NCBI GenBank assembly: GCA_028023455.1
Contig: JAQFVV010013336.1
Span: 62,001 to 126,000 of the forward strand
Direction of reading: 5' to 3'
Source of the DNA: Epiperipatus broadwayi
Taxonomy: Eukaryota > Onychophora > Udeonychophora > Euonychophora > Peripatidae
Length of the DNA stretch: 64,000 bases
Each line of letters opens with the position of its first letter. Positions within the stretch are counted from its first letter, which is position 1. Shown piece after piece: positions 1-11,110 of the stretch. The notes beneath the pieces are model-generated. The model was not told the DNA's origin and ran no database searches. It saw only the letters and a program-made list of their open reading frames with translations. A program made the translations under genes and the position numbers.

Positions 1-59
1 GTAATTAAGACACACGGTTTGTAAATAAATCTTGTGTTAAAGATTTGCGGAGGTCCCTG

Positions 60-145
60 CTGTCATTTTTTCGGATGCTTAGTCTTAAGGTTGTAGCCCT
101 AATAAATATTACTTTAAGTAACGAGTATGCGCTTTATAAATATAA
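60..145. repeat. Short dispersed repeat, shared with 29500-29575
   Basis: About 80 bases resemble a stretch near 29.5 kb: both contain a CTTAAGGTT-like block, then TAGCCCTAATAAATATTACT or a close variant, then a TGCG-containing block running into AT-rich sequence. Neither copy has coding content. It could be the end of an unrecognised mobile element that lies partly outside the window. The first 60 bases show nothing else. Confidence 0.4.
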
Positions 146-1774
146 TTATTATAAATAAAATATGGAAATATAATCTTGAGGAGATTAATAGTATATCAGA
201 CACATTGGCAAAAATAATTATTCTTTTTAAGACAAGAAATCAAATGCAATATCAGTTTATGTCGCACAAATTTCTCATTATGATGAGGAAGTAGAAGATT
301 TTTATATGGATATGAAAGTGGTTTTCATCAGACCAAACAACATTTTTAAAATGCCATGGGTACTTTTAATGCTGTAACTGGTAAAGGATTAAAAGATGTA
401 AATACTGTGGTTAAGTTTGTGTGGAGTCAGAAATGAGAGGGGACCTCAACTTTTGAATTTACAAAAAAAAAAAAAACTGTTATTATGAATTTCTTCTTCA
501 AGAGAAATGCTAAGTGGAAATGGACAATGGTGGCATCCAAAAGTAGGTATAAGCAGAATTGTATTATGTTTTGACTAACAAAATATGTATATCAAAGACT
601 GTAATATTCTTAACAGATACAACATAGGAAATAGTCATTGCTTAATGGGGTATAAGATAGGGGTTAATATAAAACTAGAACGACAAAAACTAATGACAGA
701 ATTCAGTTGATATTCTTAACCAATGAAAATACTCCAAAAATTTAAACTATTACTTGCAAATTGTTTTACACTATTAGCAAACTTACAGTTCAGCCTTGAA
801 TGAGATCAACAAGAAAATAACTGATAGTCCAGTACGAACTGCTATACATATAAGTAGAAGCAAGCACTTCATCAGTAAATTTTTAGGTGAGATGAGGTAA
901 TGTATAAAGAATAGAATAAATATAATACCATATTTCAAAATGATCCATTTTGAAGAATTGAATATCTTCAGTAAAATATAATTGAAAAAAGTAATGCTGA
1001 CATAAAGAAATATAATTTTAAAGTGCTAAAAAAGCTACAGATGAGAACAAAGAATTCAGAAATATAAATAAGATCTTAGTAATAGAAGAAAAGTTGTTTC
1101 AACAAAATAAGAGATGATATATTAAAATGTGTGAAAAAAAAATTATAAAAAAAACTTTATAGTAATAAAGAAAACAATAAAATGTAAACATTTACATTAT
1201 CGGGCTCCATTTCATCATTGGCTAAGCTGTTTCTCAAGTTTAATTTTGTAATGTGGTCTCACAATGCAATCAGAAACTGATCAGTGAAAACTTTTATCCA
1301 ATATTCATAGCCCTTAATAATCCCAATACAGAAAAAAAAAATATTCTTATTATTCATTAAATACATGCTCCAATTTTCCTACCCATTTGATTTGGATGAT
1401 AAAGATATCCATTTTAGTGAAGCCAAAAATTGTAATCTTAAAAATAGAAAGATTGCAAATTCTGATGAAATACCTGGGGAAGTTTTAAAATATAGTTGTG
1501 ATATGATAGCTTGAAATATGATAATATTTTTTGAAATTCCAAATATTATAAATGAAGAAGTAAAATATGCAAGTAATCCATGAAGACTGGAAAAATCAGA
1601 AAATGATGAAATTTTTATACATACTGTAAAAACTAAGGTGAAGAAATACAGAGACTGTTAGCAAAACTATATAATCCAAATGTCTGTATAATAAAGATAT
1701 AACAGATTATTGGAAAAGGCAATAGTTGTTAATGATATTTAAGAAATATGAAAAAAATATGATATTAGAAGTTA

Positions 1775-1969
1775 TCTAATGAGTGTGCCAATAGACCGGT
1801 TTCTAGCTTCTAGCTTTCCTCAGTAACAAAAGCCAGAAGATAGAAACCAGTCTGAGAATAGGGATATTCTGAAAATCTTGTTAAGAAGCATTAGCATGCT
1901 CATTAAATAACATCTGTAATACAAGCTTAATAAATTGAGTCATGTGACAGATGACTTGACTTCTTTGCG
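1775..1969. mobile_element. Family B hammerhead element with 16-bp target duplication
   Basis: A 195-bp insertion interrupts the decayed RTE LINE. It is flanked by a perfect 16-bp direct repeat, ATGATATTAGAAGTTA, at 1759-1774 and 1970-1985. The same target occurs uninterrupted in the RTE copy at 45.67 kb (GATATTAGAAATTACAG), so the insertion site is directly visible. Inside, a minus-strand hammerhead motif is followed by a partial plus-strand one, forming a snap-back, then by a tail shared with 56.1-56.2 kb (the block ending CATGTGACAGATGACTTGA). Long, variable target duplications and inverted partial copies fit Penelope-like or retrozyme-type insertion better than a cut-and-paste transposon. 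Confidence 0.75.
1790..1829 (-). ncRNA. Hammerhead ribozyme motif, family B
   Basis: On the minus strand the core CUGAGGA (1817-1823) is followed by a stem II of AGCU pairing with AGCU around a three-base loop, then GAAA, then the palindrome ACCGGU and C as the cleavage base (between 1794 and 1793). One A-A mismatch sits at the base of stem II. Stem I is weak, only about two pairs, so this copy may be inactive. Confidence 0.55.
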
Positions 1970-3125
1970 ATGATATTAGAAGTTACATACATAACAATCT
2001 TCAATCATTTTATACAAGATCTTTATCAAAATCATTACAATTCATCTGCAGAGACTTTAAGATTCAAACTAATGATAAAAAACCAGTTAGATTTTAAAAG
2101 AATTATAGCGTAATAGATCACATACAGTATTAAAAAAAGTTTTAGATGAAAACTAATGAGCATGAATTGCCATTATTTTTGAATTTGTAGATTTGAAAAA
2201 CAATTAATTTATAAGCATTTTCTGTAATGAATACAGCTTTGGAATAATAAGAAATAGACCCAGGATATTATTGAATTCTGACAAATATTTATCAAAACGC
2301 GATAGCAATGATTGGATTATATAGCGATAGAAAAAGATTAACAATGTGATTCCATTTCTCCAAAACACAAAGTACTTGATGAATTAAAATGGAAAGCTAA
2401 AAAAATTTAAATAAATGGAAATTAATTAAGTCACCTAGATTTTTTTACATAATGTAATCGTTTTTGAAATAATAACTTTGGAGCTTTAAAAAAGATTACA
2501 AAAGCTATCAAATGAAAGTAAGACAATTATGATATTTGACGGATTTTCAAAAAATGAGAAAATAAATATTGATATTAATGAATTAGAATAAGTTAACAGC
2601 TATAAATACCTTAATCAAATTATTAATACAACTGAAAAATGATGGATAAAATTAAACATAGAATTAAACTTTTATGAAGTAGTTTGATAAAAATAACATG
2701 CTTATATGTTTGGAAATTAAACTTTTTAACAAATATATTTTACCAATACTGACTTATGGATCTGAAACTTAGTTAAAAAAATATCAATAAAAAGACTTCA
2801 GACCATGCAGCAAAGTATGAAAAAATATATATCGGGTATAACAAAAAGGAATGAAAGTGGTACAAAACAGTTACCACTGATCTTAGTAAAAAAAATTAAA
2901 ACATCAAAACAGAGATAAGCTGGACATATCACTAGAAAAGATGATAATATATAGGCAAATAAAGTCTTAAACCAGATAACCAAAAGATTGTAAAAAAAAA
3001 CGATATATGAGGTGCATGATAAGAGAAAGTTTTCTGAATGCAGTGAAGAAAAAAATTTATGGATAAAAGAAAACTGATTAAACTTGGTAAGACTTCATCC
3101 TGTAATTGATGATGGTTAATGTTTA

Positions 3126-4012
3126 GAGAAAAAAATAATATTGACATTTAGGGACTTATGAAATGGCTTGGTCTAATTAAAAAGATTGATTGAATTGAAA
3201 TGCACATTAAGATTTATTTATATATCTTTTACAATGTCTACAACTATAAAATACAAATATGAGTACTATATTGATAACAAAGTTATAAAACAAATATTAG
3301 TATTGACTAAATATTAATTTCATTAATATTATACAGAAAATCATGCATTAGATATATTAATAAAACTGTCAAATCAGAAAATTTGTGATCTAGAAAAATT
3401 ATTTTGACATTATTTAAATAATAAGAATTTTTTAAAAAAAAAGAATAGCCATATGGAAAAGCTTCTATTTTAGAATTTATTTATTTTTTGCACTTATTTA
3501 CTAATTTCAGTATCGTTCAGCTCAGACATAATCCAACATCAATTAAATCAAGTCTATAAATGTAAATTATGTTCTGTGACGAAATGTTAAAATTATATGT
3601 TAACACTGAATTTTTTTATTTTATTATCATATCACTTTTTAAATTTTAGTAAAATATTACATTCTTTGTAATTCAAATTACTGTACACTTATACAATATA
3701 CATATATAGATCGATAGATACATTCACATTTCGATGAATTTAAAACAACATACATCGTTTTGAATTTTATTTATTCTGATTACCACTAGATGTCAGTTAT
3801 GAGTTTGAAAAAGAAAATTTGCTTAATTTTATTAAAAATAAATAAAAATAAAGATATTGGTGACAAATTATGAGTGACATGTCGAATATAAGAGTTGTAG
3901 ATAGTTATACTTATTTAAAAATTAAGTAAATGAATAGATGCATTATTTTAAAGAAATAGTATGAAGAGAGGGATTAGAAATAGTAAAGAAATGTAAATTG
4001 TTACAGTTTTAT
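3126..4012. other. AT-rich sequence, nothing recognised
   Basis: No open frame, repeat pairing or RNA gene that I can support. Dominated by A and T runs. Confidence 0.5.
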
Positions 4013-4154
4013 TTACCATTATCAAACACTCCATTCACTACTTTGACACCATCCACCTCAGATAAATACAATAATGAGTAGTAATAATCATTATTGTATT
4101 TATCTGAGGTGGATGGTGTCAAAGTTATGAGTGGGGTGAGTTTGACAATGGTAA
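4013..4154. mobile_element. 142-bp hairpin, MITE-like
   Basis: A near-perfect inverted repeat with arms of about 65 bases. The tips read TTACCATTATCAAAC and, inverted, TTACCATTGTCAAAC; the inner arms share a block containing GACACCATCCACCTCAG. The central loop is only a few bases. This is the form of a tiny non-autonomous foldback element. No target duplication is evident, and no transposase partner is in the window. Confidence 0.6.
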
Positions 4155-4220
4155 CTAAAAATGTAATAACATGCTATAGATAAATACTCTTCATATGATA
4201 GAGATATATATGGAAGATAG

Positions 4221-4270
4221 TGACCTGGGCCAACTGATGAGTGCTGGTTCAGCACAAAATGCATCTTGTC
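4221..4270 (+). ncRNA. Hammerhead ribozyme motif, family D
   Basis: CUGAUGA at 4234-4240 is followed by a perfect six-pair stem II (GUGCUG, loop GUU, CAGCAC at 4241-4255) and the palindromic stem III AUGCAU, with C at 4265 as cleavage base. The conserved G of GAAA has become A (AAAA), which should abolish or strongly reduce activity. The base pair at the foot of stem II is G-C here but U-A in the copy at 58.8 kb, a compensatory change that supports the fold. Confidence 0.65.
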
Positions 4271-4289
4271 TTTTATTGTATCTTTATTT

Positions 4290-5113
4290 ATAGGAATTTA
4301 AAGAGAATGGGGGAGTATGGAGGTTGTTTAATAAATCTATAAAGAAATGTAATATAGAGACAAACATTGTTTTTTTTTTTTATAATTTTCATAAAGTACG
4401 CTGAATTTTGAGGAATGGGATTATTGCAGATTTAAGGATGTAAAATTATATGATGTATTTGAAAAAGTGGAATAATGAATCTTATTGGAAAAAAAAAAAA
4501 AGGAAGGGAATTTGAAGACATCCTCTGGGATCAAATATGTGCCAGTTTTTCAAAAGTTGGTCACATTTTTGCAGAAGGAAAATGACAAGTAAGTTTTGGT
4601 ACACCCTTTTGACCAAGATAAGACTGAGAAAAAAAGTTGTAACTAGATAATATGGGCATGAAAATGGACTAAAAGATTGTAAAATTCACTAGGTAATTTG
4701 AAAAAGTAGAATGAAAAAAAAACTAGAAATAGAAAACCATAAAGATTAATATAGAAGAATAAGATGTTATCCAATAAGAAAAAGAAAATATGAAAGAAAA
4801 AGATAATGAATAGAAATAACCTTTTGCCTATATGAAAGCAAGAAGTATATTAAGTCTATGGAATACAATGCAATGGAGCCGAAGTTTAATGTTTTTAAAA
4901 TCAGAGCAGGATTTTTAAAAATTTGAAAAAGGATGAATAAAAAAATAACGTGCAAGCTGAAAAATGTAAGTTGCAGAATAATACAATAAAAAATTCATAA
5001 TATATAATTTTTAAATGTGTAGCTTTGGAGAGAAAAATAATATTGAGTTATTGAAAAGATGATTTGGGGCTATATTAATAGAAATGAAGGTTTAAAGTTA
5101 GATGAGTCATTAA
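4290..5113. other. AT-rich sequence, nothing recognised
   Basis: Contains A-rich runs and scattered homopolymers but no supportable gene or element. Confidence 0.5.
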
Positions 5114-5126
5114 GTTATATATTAAA

Positions 5127-5308
5127 CCACCAAACATCACATGATCACCATGTCTTAAGATTGCTCACAACTGTTATTAAAACAGGCTAAACTCTCCTAC
5201 AATATTGCACTAGATAGGGATTTTATGCACAAGCCTTCTGACATCCACTGATTACTCTGGCTTGCACTGAGTGGCACTAATGTATGGAGAGTTTTGCCTG
5301 TTTAATAC
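5127..5308. mobile_element. Family A ribozyme element, internally deleted
   Basis: A 182-bp insertion flanked by a perfect 13-bp duplication, GTTATATATTAAA (5114-5126 and 5309-5321). It starts with the family A end block (CCACCAAACATCACATGATC) in one orientation and finishes with the other end block (GAGAGTTTTGCCTGTTTAAT). The hammerhead region has been lost, so only the arms of the inverted form remain. The clean duplication shows it moved as a unit. Confidence 0.7.
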
Positions 5309-5565
5309 GTTATATATTAAAAATAAAGATGAAAAAATAGAGGAAAAAATTTAAAAAAAAAAAAAATTATTGTTTTCAGTAAGAGAATATGATTGAGGTG
5401 AAAATTTATAATGGAGAAGTGTGATTAAGAAAAATATTGAAGTCTCCTGGAGAAGTATTATGATTAAAAAAAATATTGAAGTCTCTCAGAAAGAAAATTT
5501 TGTTGTATTATGATTATAATTTTGTTCTAATTAACAGACAGTTTATTTATATTACATAGTATATA

Positions 5566-6676
5566 CACCTGGGTCTCATTTTACGCGATAGATAGGTTCC
5601 TCAGAAAACACGCGCAAACGAAATTGCGCAAAAATAGACGTAACTTACATTGAAAAAGGGGGGATGCGGTTTGTGATTTTTCAAAATTCGCATAAAAGCA
5701 AAGCACCAACGTAAAATTACTTCAAAATTCACGCAAAAAAAAAAAATAAGGAAATAAAATATGACTAATAAAAAATTTCAAATTTGAAAAAAATTGATAC
5801 TAGACAAACTTTTTTTAACTATAATATTTAATTTTATTCAAAATAATATATTTTTACGCATAATTTACAGTTCAGTAATTTACATTTTTTTATACACGTT
5901 TTAATTATTATCGCTATTTGCCGAAAAACACGTTCGTTTGCAAACTGATAAAAAATCAATTTTTCACAAGAGGAAATACAACTAGCGCCAACTTCACACT
6001 CATGTTGTGTCAATGGTTTTCTGGTGACAATGTAATTAGTAATTAATCTTTGAGATGATGATTTTATTAATTGTTTATGAAACTAACAACTAAAAATTAA
6101 ATTCTTATTTTTGTCTTTAATTTTTTAATTTTCAATTCCGTTTAAAAATCAAATTTCACATCACATTAATTTCAAGTCGCAGTAATTTTTAAATTGTTAA
6201 TTACAATTAAAAATCAGATTTTAATTTTTAATTGTCAAATTTAATTGTGCCCACTGCTATTACTCACCTTTTAAAAATAAACTTATGGACACTAAATGAT
6301 TAATAATTGATTGCGTTCTTTTTTAAAAAGCAAAAACAGAATGTGATTTAAAATGCAAAATTAACACGCACAATGTTTGAACAAATTTACATTACAATCT
6401 TGTAAAATTTAATGTGTGTATACATAAAATGTGGAAATCATGATTTTAATTTCATTATTGCATAAAATCTTACTATTATAAAGCACTGAAAATATTGAAA
6501 TTACTAAGATGAAAGTCGAATTCCAATAATATGCTATTACTTTCAATATAACATAAGTGTGTGAAATTTATTATTTAAAGTAATAGCGCATTATCGGAGT
6601 TCGACTTCCGGTGAAACATGAATCACGTAACTTCAAAATCGTGTTAAATAAGTCCGCGTAAAAAGAGGCCCAGGTG
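5566..6676. mobile_element. Tigger/pogo-like DNA element, copy 1
   Basis: A 1111-bp element with terminal inverted repeats starting CACCTGGGTCTCATTTTACG and, at the other end, the inverse beginning CACCTGGGCCTC. It is flanked by TA on both sides, the duplication made by Tc1/mariner and pogo transposases. Subterminal CGCG and TTGCGC words and the GGTTCC block near the left end resemble Tigger termini. An inner inverted repeat (TCGAATTCCAATAATATGCT and partner) lies near 6510-6610. No transposase frame survives, so it is non-autonomous. A second copy in reverse orientation is at 30.8-31.8 kb, and a third, truncated, at 34.7-35.1 kb. Confidence 0.75.
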
Positions 6677-6678
6677 TA

Positions 6679-7547
6679 TATAAATTATTTTAAAGAATTT
6701 ATTTTTGTTAGTTTTAATATTGGTAGGACTCAAATATGAACTATAAATACTTAAATGATTGTTTTGGAACTGAGTAGGAAATTAGTGGCTTCTATATCTG
6801 CTACAGGTTGTACTGATATTACAATATTTCCTGGAAAAAACTACTCAATCCAGAGTCCATAATATCAAACAAAAACAGATTAATCAAGAATCAAATATAT
6901 CACAAAATTACTACAGATGATAAGAAATAGCTCATACTATTTGAGATTTTATACAAAACACTTTATACAGCAAAATGGTAAAATAGGGAAAATTTATAAA
7001 CTTCAAGGCATCAAAATTGATTCATCTGAGCTTCTTAAATATATACTTCCACCTACAGACCTGTTTGTCAATTTGTACCAATGCTACAATTATCTGGGAA
7101 CTTTCTGTAATTTGTAGCCAAACAGATCGAATTGTAATCATATGCTGATGTACAAGGAAAATATGAAACACATCCGGCTAAAATATGTTCGCTTGCTAAT
7201 ATGGTTACCCACAAGATCTATAATTATCATCAGTTCTTGGTTATGCTGCAACAATTATGAATTTTCTGCAGAGTTGTTCTATCTAATTTCCCCAAATTTT
7301 ATTTATTTATAAATAATGTTAAATCCAGAAACGTGAATATTTCCATGTTTGGCGATTTCTGTCTCTCACTTAATGACTCTTAATTATATTTTTTCTTATG
7401 GGTTAGACAACTTCTAGACTTAAGCAGTGTAATTAATTGTAACAATGTTATGCAAATATGGTGCGTAAAGTGCAATTTAAAACTTACCACTCAAAGGTGA
7501 AGTAAAAACAAGGATTTTATTACATTACAATTTGTAAAACATGCCCA
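6679..7547. other. AT-rich sequence, nothing recognised
   Basis: A 66-codon frame at 6917-7117 has ordinary AT-rich composition and no recognisable motif; I do not treat it as a gene. Confidence 0.5.
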
Positions 7548-7555
7548 ATTTAAAA

Positions 7556-7745
7556 CAGCAATTCTCAATCTGTGGGTCGCAACCCTTTTGAAGGTCGAAC
7601 AACCCTTTCACAGGGGTCACCTAAGACCATTTGAAAACACATTTTCAATTCATAACAGTAGCAAAATTAAAGGTTGGGGGTCACCACAACATAAACCGTA
7701 TTAAAGGGTCACGGCCCATGGCATTAGAAAGACTGATAGCCACTG
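7556..7745. mobile_element. SPIN-like non-autonomous hAT element
   Basis: A 190-bp element flanked by a perfect 8-bp duplication, ATTTAAAA (7548-7555 and 7746-7753), the length that hAT transposases make. Its left end, CAGCAATTCTCAATCTGTGG, and the following GTCGCAACCC match the SPIN (Space Invaders) consensus as I remember it. So do the inner blocks CACAGGGGTCACCTAAGACC, CATAACAGTAGCAAAATTA and GGTCACCACAACAT, and the right end, GATAGCCACTG. SPIN elements are known from many tetrapods and a few invertebrates (a triatomine bug and a pond snail), with a patchy spread explained by horizontal transfer. It has no coding capacity; a SPIN transposase elsewhere would have moved it. It is visibly richer in G and C than its surroundings. 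Confidence 0.88.
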
Positions 7746-7753
7746 ATTTAAAA

Positions 7754-8390
7754 CAACATTTCCATGGCAAAGGAATCTTATTTATATTATAAACTGTTAT
7801 TATTGTTCTTAAAAATGATGTCTTCCTTTTTCCCTACTTTTTTTATTCTCTACAGATAATTTCTTGTAGCTGTTAAAGAGTATTTTGTAATTATTTCACA
7901 TTATAAATAACTATTTCATAGACAGACCATAATTAATATTAGTTTCTACAAAAATAACCTACTTTTTCTTTAATTTATTTTCTACTTGTGGTAATAAGTC
8001 ATTAATAGTTTGCTTTGTTTACTTGAAAGTCTTAAAAAAAAAACCTCTCCTCTATTAAAGTTTTTTGATAATGGATTGTTTAAAATAGCAATAACATAAA
8101 AAATAAAAACAGACAGAATCATATGATAAAAGCTTTTAAAATTTTTAAAAAGAAAATAAAAATAGCAACCAACATGTGGTCAGGAACAATTAAGTATATG
8201 AAAGTGAAATAAAACTTAAAAAAAAAAAAATACCAAGAGATTCATTCAAATGAAAAAAAGTAGATTAAAATCACAAGCGTAGTTAAGATTTCTTAAATTT
8301 TTCTTTTTTTTTTTTTATTAAGAGAGAAAATGAGATTAATATAACACAGACACAAAAAAAAAAACAATTTTTTTAATTATCTTAAATCTT
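7754..8390. other. AT-rich sequence flanking the exon
   Basis: No motif or frame beyond A/T homopolymers. It would be intron if the exon at 8393-8501 belongs to a living gene. Confidence 0.4.
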
Positions 8391-8392
8391 AC

Positions 8393-8501
8393 CTCTTTGA
8401 TGGCTTCTTGCTTTGATTTTTTTAAATCTTCATACTTGTTCCTCAGGGCTAAAAACTCTGACTGTAATTTTTCAACTGATTTCATTAATTGAGCTTTTTC
8501 A
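8393..8501 (-). CDS. Internal exon of a coiled-coil protein gene
   Basis: A 109-bp exon on the minus strand with a pyrimidine-rich acceptor ending in TTATTAG just before it and a donor GTAAGAT just after AAAGAG. It reads one base plus 36 full codons with no stop. The peptide begins EKAQLMKSVEKLQSEFLALR and continues with a lysine- and glutamate-rich stretch containing NKYEDLKKS, ending in KE. Leucine, valine and other apolar residues fall with heptad-like spacing, so it should be an alpha-helical coiled coil. Its sequence complexity and codon use stand out from the AT-rich flanks. I do not recognise the protein family. Neighbouring exons are not visible within several kilobases, implying long introns, or this is the only exon in the window. 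It is the only host coding sequence I can support. Confidence 0.65.
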
Positions 8502-8639
8502 CTAATAAAAGAAAATAAAAAAAATATAGATGATAATATTTGCATTCAAAATTATCTTAACACAAACATGTATATATAAGTTTCATTTATCTGATAAATT
8601 TACCACTAAAAGGAAGAGGATTCGGTGCACCGAGGATTA

Positions 8640-9018
8640 AATCGCTAAAACATGACATGAAAATAATTTCTTATGCTCACACAAGCTGTTAAAACAATAG
8701 CAACTCTCTCTGTACAGTAACCCCACCCAGTGCAGGCCATAGTAATCAATGGATGCTAGAAAGTTTGTGCATCAAAATATCTAAAAAGGTAAACGATTAT
8801 TGCCAGATTGTTGCATTTGATCCAAACATTTAGATGCAATGCTCTCAGATCCGAGCCTCCTCACTGATGAAGGCTGAAAGTTAGAAACTAGTCTAGGGAT
8901 AATGGATGCATAGGCACTAGATAGGGATTTTGATGCACAAACCTTCTAGCATCTATTAATTACTATGACTTCCACTGGATGGTAGTACTATATAGTGAGA
9001 TTTGTTACTGATTTAGAG
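8640..9018. mobile_element. Family A ribozyme element, inverted pair
   Basis: The left part (to about 8785) carries family A in minus orientation (TAATCAATGGATGCTAGAAA block) and the right part, from about 8815, in plus orientation, including a hammerhead motif and the tail block ending AGTACTATATAGTGAGATTT. More diverged than the copies at 24 and 61 kb, hence older. No clear target duplication. Confidence 0.65.
8858..8899 (+). ncRNA. Hammerhead ribozyme motif, family A
   Basis: Core CUGAUGA at 8864-8870, a weak stem II (GGC with GUU), GAAA, palindrome ACUAGU, cleavage after C8893. Stem I can form from CCUCA upstream and UAGGG downstream. Stem II has drifted and there is an A-A mismatch at its base. 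Confidence 0.6.
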
Positions 9019-9425
9019 ACAGGAGTAGAAGGATAAAGCTGTCTTATGACAAGAAATCCATAATAAAGAGTAAATAAAAATAAGATAAACAAAAAGATAT
9101 TACATATAAATAAAATTGAAATAGAATAACTAAAAACAGTTATTTATGAATTTAAACTCAATTTGATATAATTAAAATAATATAACTTTAATATTCTTTT
9201 TTTAACAATATCGTTGAAGGATGTCAAATAAACAGACCTAAAGATCAGAGGATAACATATGAATTGTAGTTTATAGATTGATTAGTATAATCACTGTAAA
9301 AATCATCTTCAATTTTTTCCCTCTCATGTTTTGAAGCTAGAATGGTCTTATTCATTTAGAAACACTTACTGTTGATCATTCTTTGTAAAATGCTTTCTAT
9401 GGAGTTATTATCAGGAATGTCAAAA

Positions 9426-9596
9426 GGAATACCAGGATCGGATGAGGATGATATCATAACTAGTAAAGATCTTACTAAAAAATTTGTGATCTATCGATCA
9501 TGGGGTAATAGGAATATCAGGATTGGACAAGGATGATATCATAACTAATAAAGATCTTACTAATAAATTTGTGATCTATCGATCATGGGGTAATAT
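9426..9596. repeat. Two-copy tandem repeat, period about 85 bp
   Basis: Two adjacent copies share GATGATATCATAACTA and TTTGTGATCTATCGATCATG blocks with a few substitutions. It lies inside the decayed LINE and probably arose by local duplication after insertion. Confidence 0.75.
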
Positions 9597-10194
9597 ATTC
9601 TGTGAGATACCATCTTCAAAGACAATAATGTGCAATAAATATCAGCTTTAAGCTGCAGCATATATTTCCTTGACTAAATTCTCTACCTGAATTAGATTGA
9701 GGTTACTAATACTTGATCATTATTGATAGTGTTTTGCTTCTGTTTGCCACACCCTAGCATTTCAATATGATTTTTAAGACCATTTAAATGGATAATTAAC
9801 CTCTTCTGGAGCAAAATTTTATTTCTAAAAAAAAAACAGCTCTCTCAATTCCAACTTTCCACTATATTTTATCTTCAACTACGAAATAATCAATAATTGA
9901 TATCAAACTTCCTTAAAAAGTTTTTCAGATCCTTTTTATGATGTAAACTCAATCTATTTATTACGTATCTGCTTGACTTGTCCAATACAATTAAGAGCTA
10001 TCCTTGGAATTGTAGGCTCAACATCATGCAAAAAATTAAACGTTATATAAAGTTAGTGTTACGATTTTAATCACCATATATTGAGAATATTAGAGAATTT
10101 TAAAAATCATGCTTAATTTTTTTTTCAAATACTTTTATGTTTTATAACTTCATCTAAATTAGTTATATGTAAAATTTATTCTGATAAATTTATG

Positions 10195-10590
10195 GTACAA
10201 AAAGTTCATTGTTCTATTGTAAAAACTAACAAAATATTTAAACAGGTCCATATCGTCAAACTGATAGTTATTCAAATAAAACATTTCTGAAGATTTTTCT
10301 TCCAACATGGACTGATAAAGTATCTAAGTTTTTGACAATAAGTACTAAATTGAATCAAATGGGAAAAGTAGAATAATTATAAGGTTACTTACCGTACAAA
10401 AGTTCATTGTTCTATTGTAAAAGCTAACAAAATATTTAAACAGGTCCATATCGTCAAACTGATAGTTATTCAAATAAAACATTTCTGAAGATTTTTCTTC
10501 CAACATGGACTGATAAAGTATCTAAGTTTTTGACAATAAGTACTAAATCGAATCAAATGGGAAAAGTAGAATAATTATAAGGTTACTTAT
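10195..10590. repeat. Two-copy tandem duplication, period 198 bp
   Basis: The block beginning AGTTCATTGTTCTATTGTAA at 10203 recurs at 10401 and the whole unit is repeated with only a few differences, so this duplication is recent. It is part of the decayed LINE region. Confidence 0.85.
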
Positions 10591-11110
10591 CGTATAACTA
10601 CAAGGCAAAAATATGCTGTTTAGTTTTTGTTTGCTTGCTTTGCCTTTTGTTGATTCAAATTAAAAATTCTGCCATAGAATCAAATCCATTTTGCATCTTA
10701 ATATCTGCTTCGGAAATCCGAAGATCACTATCATAAAAAGCTATTACACATCCTCTTTAACATCCATTTTAACTACTATAGCCTCTGATTTTCCTTCAGT
10801 AATAATAATGTTTCCTCTCATTCCATCATGCATCAGATGTCTTTAGATAGTTTTAAACATAGGCATAAAGTAAATCGAATCTCTTTCATCAAGTTCATAA
10901 AATACATCAATCATATCATTACTCAAGCTACTAGTCTTAAATATGTCTGGTACCAAAACTAAATCTGCAATGCTTTTAGATTGTCTAAAATCACAATGGC
11001 TCTCTGGTTAACCAGCCATCTGTGATTGGAAGCAATCTATTCAATAAAATATTTGAAAGTACTTTTGCTATAATAGAAAACAATGATATTCCACAATTAA
11101 TGCTGCTGTA

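Larger units (their letters stand above)
190..3125 (+). mobile_element. Heavily decayed RTE-type LINE, nearly full length
   Basis: This stretch follows the better RTE copy at 44.3-47.0 kb almost end to end, but with many stops and frameshifts. It starts at the same point as that copy, near the block encoding a valine-serine-aspartate motif, keeps the endonuclease region around VEDFYMD, and runs through the reverse transcriptase to the 3' end block that precedes the TGATGATGG tail. No reading frame longer than about 60 codons survives. The LINE would have encoded an apurinic-like endonuclease joined to a reverse transcriptase that copies its own RNA at the nicked target. It is split by a family B ribozyme element at 1775-1969. 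Dead copy; boundaries approximate. Confidence 0.8.
9220..11110 (-). mobile_element. Decayed LINE with reverse transcriptase remnants
   Basis: Read on the minus strand, the right end (10.95-11.10 kb) encodes a frame resembling NCGISLFSIIAKVLSNILLN, close to the NYRGISLLSIAGKILARILL motif of non-LTR reverse transcriptases. Further on (10.74-10.87 kb) a frame with HDGM and SEAIVVK follows, matching the HDGM...SEAFPVTNGVKQGC region of the same enzymes. Every frame is broken. The part from 9.3 to 10.6 kb is less certain and contains two internal tandem duplications. It is a different LINE type from the RTE copies in this window. Confidence 0.55.
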
